The notes: generated by a model from the sequence alone, not told the origin. DNA of 64,000 nt from Ypsolopha sequella (GCA_934047225.1 OW203988.1:10450229-10514228), one strand, 5' to 3'; positions 1-12,415 are shown, counted from the stretch's first letter. Numbers and translations: made by a program.

Positions 1-334
1 ATGGAAATCTGTAGTCCCAGCCTACCCTTCTGGGAAACAGGTCTATGTAGTATGTATAACATATAATAACATAATAAGGGATAATGAACGTGTTTGAAGA
101 TAATCGTATTTCAAAGGTTGCTATACGTGAGACGTGATAAAATCTATCAGTTTATGGTGTTACATTCCACCATGACAGTTGGGACATGAGTTCTTTCAAA
201 ATGGTCTCAATCGCTCTTCATTAATAGTCAAGGCAAAGTCTTCCAAACCCTGACAGCATTTTGTTGCTCATAAAAATTTGCCTCCATAATTTAATAGAGT
301 TACATTGCTGTTCTCTTTTTTCCTTCATTTAAAT

Positions 335-630
335 CAGCGTTTCTTAACCTGTGGTCCGTTGACCCCTGGGGGTCCCCGAGCATTAGTATGGGGTTCCGCG
401 GCCTAATCTATGGACCATTTAACAATCATAAATAAATGCCACCAAAAGTTTTTTTCCACCAAAAAAACCTTCTCATTAACGTATTTTATATAAAAAAGTA
501 TATTTTTTTGTAATTTGTAGAACTAAAATAAATGGTCTGAAATTTATTGTTGCTTTTTTATTAAGGGGGTGCTTAAAATTGTGCTTGATTTCATAAAGGG
601 TCCGTGGACAAAAAAGGTTAAGAAACGCTG
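335..630. mobile_element. hAT-type MITE, 296 bp
   Basis: The ends are CAGCGTTTCTTAACCT and its inverted counterpart AGGTTAAGAAACGCTG. They are flanked by a perfect 8-base direct repeat ATTTAAAT (327-334 and 631-638). CAGNG-like ends plus an 8-base target duplication are the signature of hAT elements. There is no coding capacity, so it is a non-autonomous copy. Confidence 0.9.
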
Positions 631-937
631 ATTTAAATGATAGAAGCCAATTTTGGTAAGAACTCGTTTAATGCACAGACATTTTTAGCCTATTTTCTTT
701 AATTACTGTCTGCTTTTACACTTTGTATTGTTCTTTTAATAATAATTATCGTCTTGTTATTTTGAATTCCTGTTGGATTGTTGGCGTTCTAAAACAATGG
801 TAGAAAGATAAAGCAAAACTTAAAATATTGATTCAACATAGTTGGTAAAGGATAATAAACATTAGGATGTAGGTGTCTCTTATGAATGAAATAAAATATT
901 CCCATTCAGTTCGATTTCTATACGCAACTGAAACAGT

Positions 938-1455
938 TCGGTTCAACAAACGATAATACTGTTCAACAGCTTCCTGTGACAGAAACAATTTTTTTATTGT
1001 TGCGAAAAATGGTGTGCTGAATCTGAATCTGAACTAAAAAAAACCTAGTTATCAGCTCTCAATTTTTATGAAATCGTCTTTAAGGTTCTTAAAAGGCAGT
1101 CTTAAAACAGCATTTTCAGCTTGTTTGGACAAAATCTTGACTAATAACTGTGCATTTAATTTAAAACTGGTGATTTACAAACCTAACTTATACTAAACTA
1201 TTGGCGTAAACCAATATATTATCAATGTCTTTTTCACTTTTAACTTCTTAACAAGAAAATCAAAGTTAATTTGTGCTCTTTGTACCGAACGACTGACCTT
1301 AAATTAATTATTAATTTACCTTAAATATTGAAATTATACGTTTTTTATTAATTTTTCGGTTCAACAAACGATAATACTGGTCAACAAGTTTTCTGTCACA
1401 GTAACAATTTTTTTAATTCTTGCCGAAAACGGTGTGCTGAATCGGTATCTGAACT
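938..1455. repeat. Local direct duplication
   Basis: A segment of about 100 bases (GGTTCAACAAACGATAATAC onward, 940-1036) recurs at 1357-1455 with small changes. The piece at 1141-1290 recurs at about 2284-2420. The area has grown by local duplication of the same repeat material. No gene is seen in 1-1900 apart from this and the hAT MITE. Confidence 0.7.
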
Positions 1456-1939
1456 CAATTTTTATGAAATGCAGTCTTAAAAAAGCATTTTAAGCTTGTT
1501 TAAGGTTCTTAAAAGGCTTGCTTCTTAAAGGTTCTGTAAAGGCAGCCTAAAAACATAATTTTAAGCTTGTTGGGACAAAATAGTAAATAATAAATAAAAT
1601 AAAATACATTTATTGATCTAAAAAAAAACACAAGCATACAAAACAAAATAGTAACACAAATTAAAACAGACAAAGTAAGACATTTTGTAAAAAACATAAT
1701 TCCTGACACCTACGCTGGATTTGCAGCCATCTTGCAGCATGTTAGTTACATGTTCAGGGATATAGACAAATTTTAAACAATAAAAAAAAATTATAACATT
1801 GTGAACTTAATTCTAAAAAGTGCACGCTTCTGTGAGTAAGGTGAGGGTGTGTGAGAGTGTGTGTGTTTGTAAGGATTTATGAAACGTTTATTGGATCAGG
1901 AAATACGAGTATGTGAATGATGTATTCAGAAAGTTGCAC

Positions 1940-2330
1940 CTATTTAACTATCTCTAAAAGTTTTTCTGTCTTCTCGTAGTTGAGAGGCATAAGCCATAAT
2001 TTGATTTGTTTCATATACTCTTTGGGTTCCTTCACGTCGTTATCCTTAGCAAATTGTTTTAAAAGATAAGGCCCCAAAAAATTATCGAACTTCTGTGCAA
2101 AGCTAGTCCCACATCAAAGGTGTTTCCAAAATGCATCTTCTTCTGCTTGAAAATAGTTTTTGACATCTTTATTTATGCAGACCATAATATGTTTAAGAAC
2201 AGAAAATACAAAAAGTTGTCGCACTGACATCACTTTAGATTCTAATAGCAACTTGTGGGTTGGGTGTGTATACCCAAAATAATTGTGCATTTTATTTAAA
2301 AGTGGTGATTTGCAAACCTAACTTATACTA
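1940..2330 (-). pseudogene. Degenerate LINE-like coding remnant
   Basis: The minus strand reads through as one protein-like frame for about 130 codons with one in-frame TGA (near 2110). It ends at a TAG at 1940-1942. The tail contains NFLGPYLLKQF and EYMKQIKLWL. This resembles the C-terminal end of non-LTR reverse transcriptases, where a hydrophobic stretch is followed by an FKRxLKxWL-like helix. The family assignment is inference from that pattern only; no RT catalytic motif is present. It could also be a remnant of another gene. Confidence 0.4.
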
Positions 2331-3218
2331 AATTATTGCGTGAAATGCCACATACCAATATCTTTTTCACTTTTAACTTCTTAACAAGAAAACCAAAGAT
2401 AAGTTGTGCAATTTGTACCGAACGACTGAATTAAACGTTTTTTTTATTACTATTCATGACAACCAAATAAGGGTGACTGTCCACCATAACGAAATAGATA
2501 TTACAACTAAGAATCACTCAAATTGAATTTTACCAGAAAAACGACGTTTTAGTCAAACTCAGAAGTCAAACTCAAGTGATCCTCAAATTATTCTTGGAAA
2601 AATCAAAGCTATAGGTAATATTGTCTGCTTCGTTACAGTTACCATTTCCTTTTAAACTCTATTTTTTTCCCTACTACTCCTATATCATTAAGTATTTAGT
2701 CTTAATTTTTAATTTAGTTGGATTTTTTGATTAGTGCTTGCTCCTATTCACACATTTCATACACAGTATTTTCTGTGAAAAAGCGGATGTGATTGTTTTA
2801 TGTTATTAAATTGTAAAAAAACTTGGTATTGGTATCATTTATCTTTTACTATTTAACAGAACTATTCTAGTGAAGTATTCTTAAAAACTAAAGCCAAAAA
2901 ACTAATTGTTCTAGGTTTGAAGCATCACTACAAGTAGTACAAAATCGCGATTTTTCAAATATATCAAAAACAAATATTGAGAAACTGAGTTGTGATACAC
3001 GGATTCAGCGCACATGTAAAAAAAAATTATAGAAAATTAAAAATAAACTTAAATATATCAAAAAAGCTCGTTTTAGTGTGATTACAAAACTTAACAATAC
3101 TTAACATACTTCGGACAACGAGTATATATATTGTACATAAGGACTCATTGTTATGTATTTATATACAAGAAAAGTATCGTGTATCCGGTCTCTTAAATAT
3201 TTTCGATATCAAAGCAAT

Positions 3219-4071
3219 ATGTGTATCAGTGTAAGTAAATTAGGTTTAATAAGTAACAGAGAGAAATGAGTGTCAGTCATCTTATGTGGACCCTAAACAT
3301 TTTATTTGATTTCAGATTTTATATTTATTGCTGCTCCTAAAATTGTGCTCAGGAGAAATAACATTACACGATTCATACTATGCGAAAGTCCCCAAAAACA
3401 GAATCAACAAGGATACACCTGTAAAATATTATCATGACAATGAAACAGAATACGAAATTCTCCATCAAAATGGAGGTGATATGTCTATCCCGAACGTTGA
3501 GCGAGGAAATGTGCATCTGTCTTACGTATTCAACTTAATAAACTCGCATGAACCAGATACAAAAACACAGGGACAAAAATTCATACTTAGGAGCAAACAA
3601 CCTTTGACTATTAATTTTGTCAAGTACCGACACATGCATCGAGATTTACCAAAACCTGTATTTCGACAGAATATTGGAATACAAAAATCGAATTTGGCAC
3701 CAAACGTTCTTTTTGGAGTTACAAAAGAACCAAACATGTCTTATTCTGCATCAGACTTACACGTGTATCCACCAGTCAACCCTAGCCAATCTCATACTTA
3801 TAATCTTGTATACAGGAAAGACAATAATACCTTGGTTACTGCACATAAGCATCAATATCCTAAATTTGTAAGTAAAGCTCGTGAATATTTATATCTTATT
3901 GTTGTCTTACTCTATCTTTGCTTATTTCAAAATCGTACAAACAATTAATATATTTTATTTTATTTTCAGGCTGACTTGTTACAAGGCTTTTTTCGCTTTT
4001 CATCCCAGGATCGAGTAAACTCACAAGATATGAAACCAGAAAAAGATACTCATTATTTTTGGTATCCTTAA
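3219..4071 (+). CDS. Secreted protein of unknown function, 3 exons, about 221 aa
   Basis: Exons are 3219-3230, 3316-3867 and 3970-4071. The joins are AGT/gtaagt to ttcag/ATT and TTT/gtaagt to ttttcag/GCT, all in phase 0. The protein starts MCISILYLLLLLKLCSG, a clear signal peptide. The rest is hydrophilic and rich in His, Asn, Tyr and Lys, with possible N-glycosylation sites (NMS, NNT) and the end HYFWYP. The 12-base first exon interrupting the signal peptide matches the layout of the RR-2 cuticle genes in this window, but no RR domain is present. Its last residues before intron 2 are HQYPKF, faintly like the AYPKY that opens the RR exon in the neighbours. The function is not recognised. A secreted cuticle- or matrix-related role is suggested only by exon layout and location. 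Exon calls are by eye. Confidence 0.7.
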
Positions 4072-4140
4072 ATGTTTGACATAACTTAATAAGAAAACAT
4101 AACTCGTTCTTTGTTTTAAATTTTGTATCATGCATACATA

Positions 4141-5727
4141 GGCCCACTTGCAGCATTATCGAGAAAAAATCCTAACCCGACGGGTCGGTCCCACTATTTC
4201 CATTGAGAATAACCATTAATGGTAATAGTGGCACTAACTTTCCCACAATACCCATTACGTTTCATGGGCGTTTTTTAAACGCGCTGGCGTACTGAGCGTC
4301 GCGCGCCGAAGCGTTTATATTGTAAATAGGTACCTACCTAAGGTTAGATAGTAACTTAGTCAAGTGTGTACTCTCGACTCTTTGATAAAACTATAAAACT
4401 CTTCTGTTTAAAGAAAATATAGGTAAGAGTATCCTGTTCCGTCTCCGGAACATTTTTTCCTGAAAATATGGATACATCTAAACTAGGCAGTATATAAAGT
4501 ATTATTTTCAAATTATCTCATTAAATAAACAAGTTACTTACTTTTTGAAGCCATTTTACTGATCGAAGTGTGAATTGCTGAATTATCAACTACTTTTTCA
4601 CGATGAAATTGTCTAAATATGTATCTAACGTCACTGACAAGGGCGAAAAGGAATAAATTACAAGGACGATTTAAAACACGAGCGTAGCGAGTGTTTTAAA
4701 CGTAACCGAGTAATTTATTGATCTTACGCCAGTGTATTATACTACGTTTTTCAATGCATAGTGTGAGGAAATAAAACAAATATAATTTTGTGAACTTTAA
4801 ATTATGATTGGCTCAAAAAGACTGTATACAGAGCCTTTAAACAATGGAAAAAAAAGTATTACATTTATGGTACACAGGAAAGGTTGCAGGTTAGCCAACT
4901 ATTGTAAATAAATAAAAATAATAATAAAGCCCTAGGGCAAAATAATCGACTTTCTGTTCGGTTTTATTGCATAAAAAGTGGGCCTTTACGAGCACTTGCA
5001 TTGAAAAAAAAAGTATTATAGCTTTTTGTAGCCAGTATGATAACCGCCTTCTTTTCTTACGAAGACTGCGGCGAGCGGTAGGCCGTCACACGTTTATTAA
5101 ACGTCGGAAACGGTTATTCTGTGACACGATGGTATGAAAAGTAATTCACACTCTTTCCATCGGTCAATTCTTATCTCAATGGATATACTGGGACTGTTTT
5201 GAGAAAAATGTGAAGTCCCAGTATTACTACTGCAATTGTGGGTATATATATATATATAGTGGGACCGACCCAACCCGACACTTCATTAGTCCTATTGCAC
5301 CATGACAATATCGAAGCAGGTAAGTAAACCCGATCTAAGCGATTGTTTGACATTTGACATTTATTTAGAATGTTACCATAAAGTAATTAGTTGCAACCAA
5401 TGAGGTATAGTATCTATACTATCTATATAATGTCATTAGAAACAACACAATTTAAGTCAAACGGCTAACATCACTTCGCTAACCCGAGTTTAACTCAAGT
5501 TAAAAAAAAAAACAAGGTCCCTGAAAAATTAAAATCGGGGGAAACCGGATTAAAATAAAAAATTTAAAAACTCAACGCGAGAGTTGGGTTAAATTCTGAT
5601 GACTTTCTCTTAGTTTAACCCTAGTTTAACCCGAGATTTTGATTGGTGCAAGAGAGATTTTTTTTAACCATGTATTTTGGACTTAACCCGACTTAAAGTC
5701 GAGTTAAGAACATGCTGCAAGTGGGCC
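4141..5727. mobile_element. Putative DNA transposon with 16-bp TIRs, non-coding
   Basis: GGCCCACTTGCAGCAT at 4141-4156 is matched by its reverse complement at 5712-5727, with TA next to both ends. A second inverted pair lies inside: GGGTCGGTCCCACTA at 4178-4192 and its complement near 5257-5271. The right end is packed with TTAAC/GTTAA motifs. No transposase frame is present. A dispersed repeat (4637-5010) lies inside. It could be a composite of smaller insertions rather than one element. Confidence 0.55.
4637..5010 (+). repeat. Dispersed repeat A, copy 1
   Basis: About 370 bases that recur at 30093-30428 (same strand) and 50351-50730 (opposite strand). Shared landmarks are AACGTAACCGAGTAATTTAT, TTTTTCAATGCATA, GACTTTCTGTTCGGTTTT and AAAGTGGGCCTTT. 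It contains a short palindrome around CGAGCGTAGCGAG. No frame is conserved between copies, so it behaves as a non-coding mobile repeat of unknown class. Confidence 0.8.
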
Positions 5728-6172
5728 TAAGCGTGCATAACATAACTACATAGCTGTTTGATATTAAATAATTTACAAGTAAAAAATATATGATTTTTTT
5801 ATTCATCTTATATCATTATTAAAAGTTCTTTCAATTAGCAAAGGAGACAAAAATTACCAAATTTTTTTAAAAACCCTGTCGCCCATCTGTTACACATATC
5901 TCGTAAATTTTTGAATGGAGTCGTCAAAGTTAAGGAATAGTCATGAATTTTTACAAGAAAATATTAATTAATATTACTGAGTACATACATTACCATCGTA
6001 CTAACTACTTCTACGGCAAAATACATTATAACATACTTAGTTATAATACTTACATACTGTGTAAGTAAGTAAGTACCAGTGGGCGAACTGTGAGCTCTTT
6101 CTGACAGCTTATTGACCGGGGACCAAGGTCAACGAATAAACTGCTACTCTTGCTTGGAGCTAAACAGGTTAC

Positions 6173-6179
6173 TATAAAA
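6173..6179 (+). promoter_or_regulatory. TATA box of the cuticle gene at 6241
   Basis: TATAAAA, with an arthropod initiator TCAGT at 6204-6208 about 31 bases downstream and the start codon 68 bases downstream. The same 68-base TATA-to-ATG spacing is seen in the copies at 11548 and 21089. Confidence 0.75.
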
Positions 6180-6240
6180 CCAGTGTCAAAAATTGAAATC
6201 ATATCAGTCACTGTTCAGTCAGAACGGACAAATCAACAAC

Positions 6241-7120
6241 ATGATCTCTAAAGTAAGATTTTTATTTTGAGTTGATTACTAATTACTATCCTTCACAAAT
6301 ATTAAGAGACGTACGTACGTAATTATCTATTTATAAAATCAAAAACTGACATTATCTATTGAAATTACAGGTACTAAGTCTTTGCGCTATGGTGGCGGCA
6401 TGCCAGGCTGGGCTTGTGCCTGCAGGCCCCGTCCACTACTCTCCGGCTGAGGCTGTTTCCTCTCAGAGCATTGTGCGCCACGACCAGCCTCACGCTGTTG
6501 CCACCAAGTTGGTAGCCGCTGCTCCCGTCTACCATGCCGCCCCTGCCCCTGTTTACCACTCTGCCCCTGCTCCTGTCTACCACGCCGCCCCCGCCCCTGT
6601 CTACCACTCCGCCCCTGCCCCTGTCTACCACTCCGCCCCTGCCCCTGTCTACCACTCCGCCCCTGCCCCTGTCTACCACTCTGCTCCCGCAACCGTCTAC
6701 CACGCTGCACCCGCCCCGGTTGTTAAGTACGCCGCTCCTGTCGTCAAATACGCCGAACACCACGAAGAAATCGTAAGTATTCTGCCAACTTGTACCACCC
6801 AAGTTGAATCGTAATGTACAGCAGAGTCATCAGAATCTTCTCTACCATTGCAGGCCTACCCCAAGTACGAGTACACATACTCCGTCGCTGACGGCCACAC
6901 CGGCGACAACAAGTCCCAGCAGGAGGTGCGCGACGGTGACGTTGTGAAAGGCTCGTACTCTCTGCACGAGGCTGACGGCTCCATCAGGACCGTGGAGTAC
7001 ACCGCTGACGACCACAACGGTTTCAACGCGGTGGTACACAACACCGCCCCCACACACGCGCCCGTTCTCAAGGCCGCCGTCTATGCCGCCCCCGCCCCCG
7101 TCGCGTACTACAAGCACTAG
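6241..7120 (+). CDS. RR-2 cuticle protein, 8-unit repeat copy, 226 aa
   Basis: Exons are 6241-6252 (MISK), 6371-6772 and 6854-7120, joined at AAA/gtaaga, acag/GTA, ATC/gtaagt and gcag/GCC in phase 0. Residues 1 to about 18 form a signal peptide ([18 protein letters not shown]). A conserved [18 protein letters not shown] segment follows, then eight 8-residue VYHxAPAP units, then [18 protein letters not shown]. The RR-2 chitin-binding domain (Chitin_bind_4) fills exon 3: [17 protein letters not shown], then [19 protein letters not shown], then [17 protein letters not shown]. The family product is a structural protein of hard or exo-cuticle that is secreted and binds chitin. The 81-base second intron has an in-frame stop, so splicing is needed. 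No AATAAA is seen in the first 70 bases of the 3' flank. Exon 3 is almost identical to the other three copies. Confidence 0.93.
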
Positions 7121-8562
7121 ACACCGAAGTTTACCAACAAGAACACTAATTTATTGAAATACATTATAATATTCAAAAGTTACCTGTCTCTGTTTATTTC
7201 TTGAACTAGTTTCTTCCGCGCTGCGTGAGTAACTCATCCTTCAAGAGCTATCTTACTCATTTTCACTTGCGACGAACTAAGCAAATGCCTACATCGGTAA
7301 CACCCAAGTTTGCTAAACACAGAGTTCTGTTAGTTATGAGTAGTTATAACCTAAGATTTGGTGAAACATATTTGTGCTCAAGGCAACTCTTAAGTAATTA
7401 ATAGGTGTCTGACTTGGGCATCTTTTGAGGTTAGTAAAACCGATATCAATCTCCGATTTGCTTCACAAAAATATTCGCTGCTATGCTACGATAAACAGAT
7501 TTTCAATAGCAATAGCAAAGATATCGATATCGAATTCAAAAGCAAAACGATTTCTTTACAGCAAAATGTCTAAACATTTAATTTTATGGTAAAGAGTGAA
7601 ATTTTCTAAAAAAGAACAACACATGATACCTAATCAACAACAGAAACGAGGAATAATTCCCGACCTTATTTCTTAAGCCGCATTACCGAAACGACGCGCC
7701 CGAGGTTCATGAACGATCAATGTTTTCTTCTCATTTTTCGTAAAATTGTTAGTTGGATATATTATAAATAAAGACGACATTTTTAATGGTCGAAGATAAA
7801 GTATTTTGTGAAATTGAACTGAATTCACTTTATTCGTTTCGTAAACAAGCACTCGTGTCCCAATATCTTAAATTATGTTACAGTTGCACAAAATACAATT
7901 TTAGGGGGCAAATCAGCCCGCGGGCAAAGTTAGCTGCAGGCTGAGTTGCCCCCGAATTCGATTCGACACCTCGCTCTGTCCTCGTGTTCGACTTTATCGT
8001 GATCGTTTTTATTGAATCTGGTGCGTCCATTTTTATTTGAGCTGCGTTTTGAAATAATTATATATAAATTACCAGGCAGCTTTTCTTGAATAAAGAAGAA
8101 AGAAAAGGCGTTTATTTTGAGAGCAACACCATTACAAAAAACCAAATACTCTAAATAATAAACAGTTTAAGGCTTACACATTTAGCTATTATACAGCCTG
8201 AGGTAGTTTCTAAGATGCAGCCAACAAAAAGGTCTCTGACTCAGCAAAATGTCACAGTAGAACTGTGACGCTGATCTTCCGTCAGAGGCCGCGAGTTGCG
8301 ACACATGCGATGTAACAAAATTTAATGATTATCTTAAAACGAAGATTGTCTTTGTGTGACATGAGAAAATTTACTAATTTAATTATTTACAACCATAAAA
8401 AAATTCACTGCAAGAAAATGTGTTTTATTGGCTCAATAATATAATTTAATACAAAAATAGAAGAAAAATATACATAAATAACATAAAAAATACTTACGTC
8501 AATAAATGAATAATTTATAAATAAAATAATAAACAATAAACGGGAAAGTGTTTTAAGAATTG
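7121..8562. other. Intergenic, no gene seen
   Basis: AT-rich sequence. No frame with coding character, splice-linked exon or repeat boundary is supported here. The part from about 8400 is probably the 3' UTR of the LINE fragment that follows on the minus strand. Confidence 0.5.
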
Positions 8563-8757
8563 TTAAATTAAACTGGCACAATTTAGTTTTGGTTTTGAAT
8601 TTGAGTTGTGAGTTAGCAAATATAATTTTAGTTTTGTTTTAAAAGTAGACTTAGCCTTGAAATTCATTATTGGCGGTGGAAGGTTATTCCAACACTTTGT
8701 AGCCAGATATCTAAAGCTTCCATTAAAAGCTGCTGTTTTATGCTTAGGTGTTCGAAG
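8563..8757 (-). pseudogene. LINE reverse transcriptase C-terminal fragment
   Basis: About 64 codons ending at TAA (8563-8565). It reads SFRYLATKCWNNLPPPIMNF followed by KSTFKTKLKLYLL. This is the typical extreme C-terminus of Jockey/CR1-group non-LTR retrotransposons (aromatic-Leu, then WNNLP, then FKxKLKxYLL). It is 5' truncated, as LINE copies usually are. No catalytic motif remains. Confidence 0.75.
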
Positions 8758-8824
8758 CTTGTATTATTAAATGTGAGCTGGAAGAATTATAGTTTATGTT
8801 TATGTTTATAAATATATTATATTT

Positions 8825-8960
8825 AACTTTTACGAGCTTTTGATTAGTACTATTATTAAAACAATTGAAAAAATTATAACTCGATATATTTCGGCCCTCG
8901 GTATGGGTATGGTATCGGTATGGTTTTAATAATAGTACTAATCAAAAGCTCGTAAAAGTT
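8825..8960. mobile_element. Short hairpin MITE
   Basis: A perfect 38-base inverted repeat (8825-8862 and 8923-8960) encloses a 60-base loop containing GGTATGGGTATGGTATCGG. The arms begin AACTTTTACGAGCTTTTGAT. The whole would fold into a stable hairpin. The transposon family is not identified. Confidence 0.8.
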
Positions 8961-9489
8961 TATGTTTATGATGTTTTCAATGAGAATGAGATAAAATTCT
9001 ACAATTAAGTAGGTAAGTTATTAAATAGACTAATACACCAATACGCCTTTTCAAAATTTTGTGCTAACTTTAAATAGTTTACATACTTACTATAAATTTA
9101 TATTTACCTAAAAAAACTTCGTCATTATGTAGATATAACATTAAACTTTTGAGATACAATTATTTCTTAAAACAAAACCAAAATAAATTGCCTAGAATAT
9201 TTAAAATGCTGGTGCGCTTTTTTGTTATTTATCGGATTTTCACCTACGTTTTAACAATGTATGTTGAATCATAAAATGTGATGCCTTTATTTTGTCATAA
9301 ACAAATTTCGATTTCATTGGGGTTAAAATAAGTTCTAAGAATATACACAATTGAGTGTCTCAAGTGTAAGAGTAGTTTTAAAGGGTGCAACACCCCTTTT
9401 AAGTTTTATTTTTTTAAGTCTTCGTAATTTCCTTATTTTGATTTATCAGAACGGAAACCCTAAATCGCGAAATCTATACGCAGCGTCAC

Positions 9490-9850
9490 CACGCTTGTTT
9501 CAAGGCGTACGTGGCACATACCGACATCCATCCATCCACCAGCCTAGTTCGTCCACTGCTGGACATAAGCCTTTCCAGGAATTCGCCACTCCCAGCGGTC
9601 ATCCTGGAAGAATTGCCCATACTCACACACGCTGGGCAGGTGGCTTGGTGAGTGCGGTGCCGGAACCCTCGCACCAGTGACGCCGCTGCCCGTCACCAGT
9701 CTGTTGCATACATATAAGACCCGGCTATTAGGGATGGATATACCGTCATCCATCGGTCCCAGGCAAGGTGGGCCTCCTGGTTTTTTGCCTCTGAGCTGTC
9801 CTCTTACTGTCCCCCGAATTACTTCGAAGGGGTTTCCAAGCTCTACCACC
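9490..9850 (-). pseudogene. LINE-like coding fragment (AYVQQWT tail)
   Basis: The minus strand encodes a piece ending in DRWEWRIPGKAYVQQWTN. I associate this motif with the C-terminus of some insect LINE polyproteins. A related piece lies at 39155-39320 in the opposite orientation, so this is a dispersed repeat. Frameshifts are likely. A (TTA)n stretch at 10200-10214 may be the tail of a separate copy. Family assignment is tentative. Confidence 0.4.
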
Positions 9851-10554
9851 TAAATACCGACAAGCAGCCTGCAAACCTTCATAAAGGAGGATTTCTGGCC
9901 AAAGGGCGTGGTAGACCGGCCTTTTCGCGGTATTCTACCACCGGACCAGCACAATTACGTCACAAAATAGATACAACCAGAAGGCCGACTCGATGACGAC
10001 GCCGACGGAGCGAAAACTGACGCACACATGCATAGACGCGTTTTCGCTAGTTATGCGGAGTAAACCTTCTGTAAGTGGTTATTTTGTGGTAACGTTGTGC
10101 CAAAGTGATTTTTTTTTTTAGTTTTTAAGTAAAAAAATATGTACTATTAACCTTAGGTTTTTATTGTTATGGGCATGGTTGCATGAAATAAAGCAATTTA
10201 TTATTATTATTATTTAATTCCTCAAAAACTTAAAGAATTGCGCCTATTTTTTCATAAAGCTTTTTCAGTACATGTACCGCGTTAACTTGAGTGCAACGTT
10301 AATTTTAGACATTGAATTGTAGGCACTATCATTTTCAAATTTTTATTTATTTATATATTTTTATATATTTTTTTATTTCTGTTATAAGTATTTTAATATT
10401 TATACAAGGTGACATAAAACTAAAATTAAATATACCTAAAATATTAATATTACTAATGAAATAAAAATAAAAAAATGTTCGGCACAAAATATATTTATAT
10501 AAATACATAGTATACATATTAATATTAATCTTGAATTTTATCCGTGTTCTAAAC

Positions 10555-10767
10555 CAGTGTTTTTCAAACTGTGGGTCGCGACCCCCTGGGGGGTCACAAA
10601 GCCTCTTTAAGGGGATCGCAGAAAACCATTCTAGTTCAAAATGTTATGTTGTAAAATGTATCACCTAAGGTGATGGTTGCAATTTTTCATTAATAAATAA
10701 GGGTAAGGGTCGCGAAATGTTTTTCCAGGGCCACGCCATGAAAAAGATGAAAAATATTGAAACACTG
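10555..10767. mobile_element. hAT-type MITE, 213 bp
   Basis: Starts CAGTGTTTTTCAAACTGTGG with the GGTCGCGACCCCCTGGGGG core known from hAT/Charlie-like ends. It ends in TTGAAACACTG. A perfect 8-base target duplication TTCTAAAC lies at 10547-10554 and 10768-10775. No coding capacity. Confidence 0.92.
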
Positions 10768-11479
10768 TTCTAAACAATATCGACTTCTTGAAAAAAGAGC
10801 AGAACTACGAAGAAATAAAATTAATAACGTAAAAATAAAATCACTAAGCCGGTTTCTTAAAAAGTCCGAGGAGAATAGCTTAAACAAATTTTTATTTAAT
10901 AATTTTTTGTTTTATTAAATTTGTTTTAGTTTATTAAATAAAAATAAACTTTAATTTAATAAACTAAAACTAATTACACCATTATATACCGTTTATATTA
11001 AAGAATTTTGGACTTGTAAGCATATTTAAGATTCGTAACTACATACTATAAGTTGGAATCATAATTGAAGATGTGATAGATTAACACTCACACAATCGTA
11101 AAATTTATCTCGCGATACGCGACATGTTTCAGTTTCTTTCCGAAATCAATTACAAGAAAGAGAGTGTCTGCCGTAGTGGACTAATCGCAGAATAAATTAT
11201 ATGTAAGTGTTATTCCTCTCTTTCTTTATGATTTGACCTTTTTATAATTAGATTTCATTTCTAAAATTTGAACTTGGTAGATTTTTAATTATTTTAGAGA
11301 GACTTCTCTATTCGTACAGTTCTGCACACGCTTACAGAGACCGCAACACTAAAGTCTGTGATAAGTTTGTGAATGGAGCGTCAATAATTCATGCACTTAC
11401 AAGGTCAATGACAAATAAAGCTCGTCCGACAGGTTCCACTACCTTCTTACACAAGCTGATTGGGTGTAATAGCATTTAG

Positions 11480-11486
11480 TATAAAA
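11480..11486 (+). promoter_or_regulatory. TATA box of the cuticle gene at 11548
   Basis: TATAAAA 68 bases before the start codon, conserved in the inverted copy (21151-21157 on the minus strand). Confidence 0.75.
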
Positions 11487-11547
11487 TGTTATTAACCAGC
11501 TGATTTATTATCATATTGTTTTCAGCAACCCTCTGATTCACATCGCC

Positions 11548-12415
11548 ATGTTCTCAAAAGTAAGTAATTGTAAAAAGTAAAGAAAAACTATATCAATACG
11601 TAACGCAAACAAAAATAACACAATTTATTACGAATTTGCAGGTAGTAGCTTTATGCGCCGTGGTGGCGGTGTGCCAAGGTGGGCTTCTGCCCGCAGCTCC
11701 CGTCCACTACTCTTCAGCAGAGGCTGTTTCCTCTCAGAGCATTGTGCACCATGATCAGCCTCACGCTGTTGCCACTAAGCTGGTAGCTGCCGCACCCGTC
11801 TACCATGCCGCCCCTGCCCCTGTCTACCACTCCGCCCCTGCCCCTGTCTACCACGCCGCCGCTGCCCCTGTCTACGAATCCGCACCTGCCCCTGTCTACC
11901 ACGCCGCCGCTGCCCCTGTCTATCACTCTGCCCCAGCCCCTGTCTACCATTCCGCCCCTGCCCCTGTCTACCACTCTGCTCCCGCTACCGTCTACCACGC
12001 TGCTCCCACCCCGGTCGTTAAGTACGCCGCTCCTGTCGTCAAATACGCCGAACACCACGAAGAAATCGTAAGTATTCTGCCAACTTATACCACCCAAGTT
12101 GAATCGTAATGTACAGCAGAGTCATCAGAATCTTCTCTACCATTGCAGGCCTACCCCAAGTACGAGTACACATACTCCGTCGCTGACGGCCACACCGGCG
12201 ACAACAAGTCCCAGCAGGAGGTGCGCGACGGTGACGTTGTGAAAGGCTCGTACTCTCTGCACGAGGCTGACGGCTCCATCAGGACCGTGGAGTACACCGC
12301 TGACGACCACAACGGCTTCAACGCGGTGGTACACAACACCGCCCCCACACACGCGCCCGTTCTCAAGGCCGCCGTCTATGCCGCCCCCGCGCCCGTCGCT
12401 TACTACAAGCACTAG
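11548..12415 (+). CDS. RR-2 cuticle protein, 9-unit repeat copy, 234 aa
   Basis: Exons are 11548-11559 (MFSK), 11642-12067 and 12149-12415, all phase 0, with gtaagt donors. Signal peptide [18 protein letters not shown]; then [18 protein letters not shown]; then nine 8-residue units, two of them VYHAAAAP and one VYESAPAP; then [18 protein letters not shown]. Exon 3 carries the complete RR-2 domain, identical in protein to the copies at 6241 and 24753. The 81-base intron holds an in-frame TAA. This is the longest of the four copies, and its neighbour in the inverted duplication has two units fewer. Role by family: chitin-binding structural cuticle protein, secreted by epidermis. Confidence 0.93.

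Noticed and set aside
5301..5318. Orphan first exon of a cuticle gene: ATG ACA ATA TCG AAG CAG followed by gtaagt, with a TATA-rich stretch upstream
   Set aside because: It lies inside the 4141-5727 inverted-repeat element, the TATA-like stretch is a (TA)n run next to an internal inverted repeat, and no matching second exon was found before the next gene's own exon 1.
6374..6802. Long open frames antisense to the cuticle genes (Val/Arg/Gly-rich), repeated in all four copies
   Set aside because: They are produced by the GC-rich codon pattern of the Ala/Pro/Tyr repeats on the other strand; they have no start context, signal peptide or conserved domain of their own.
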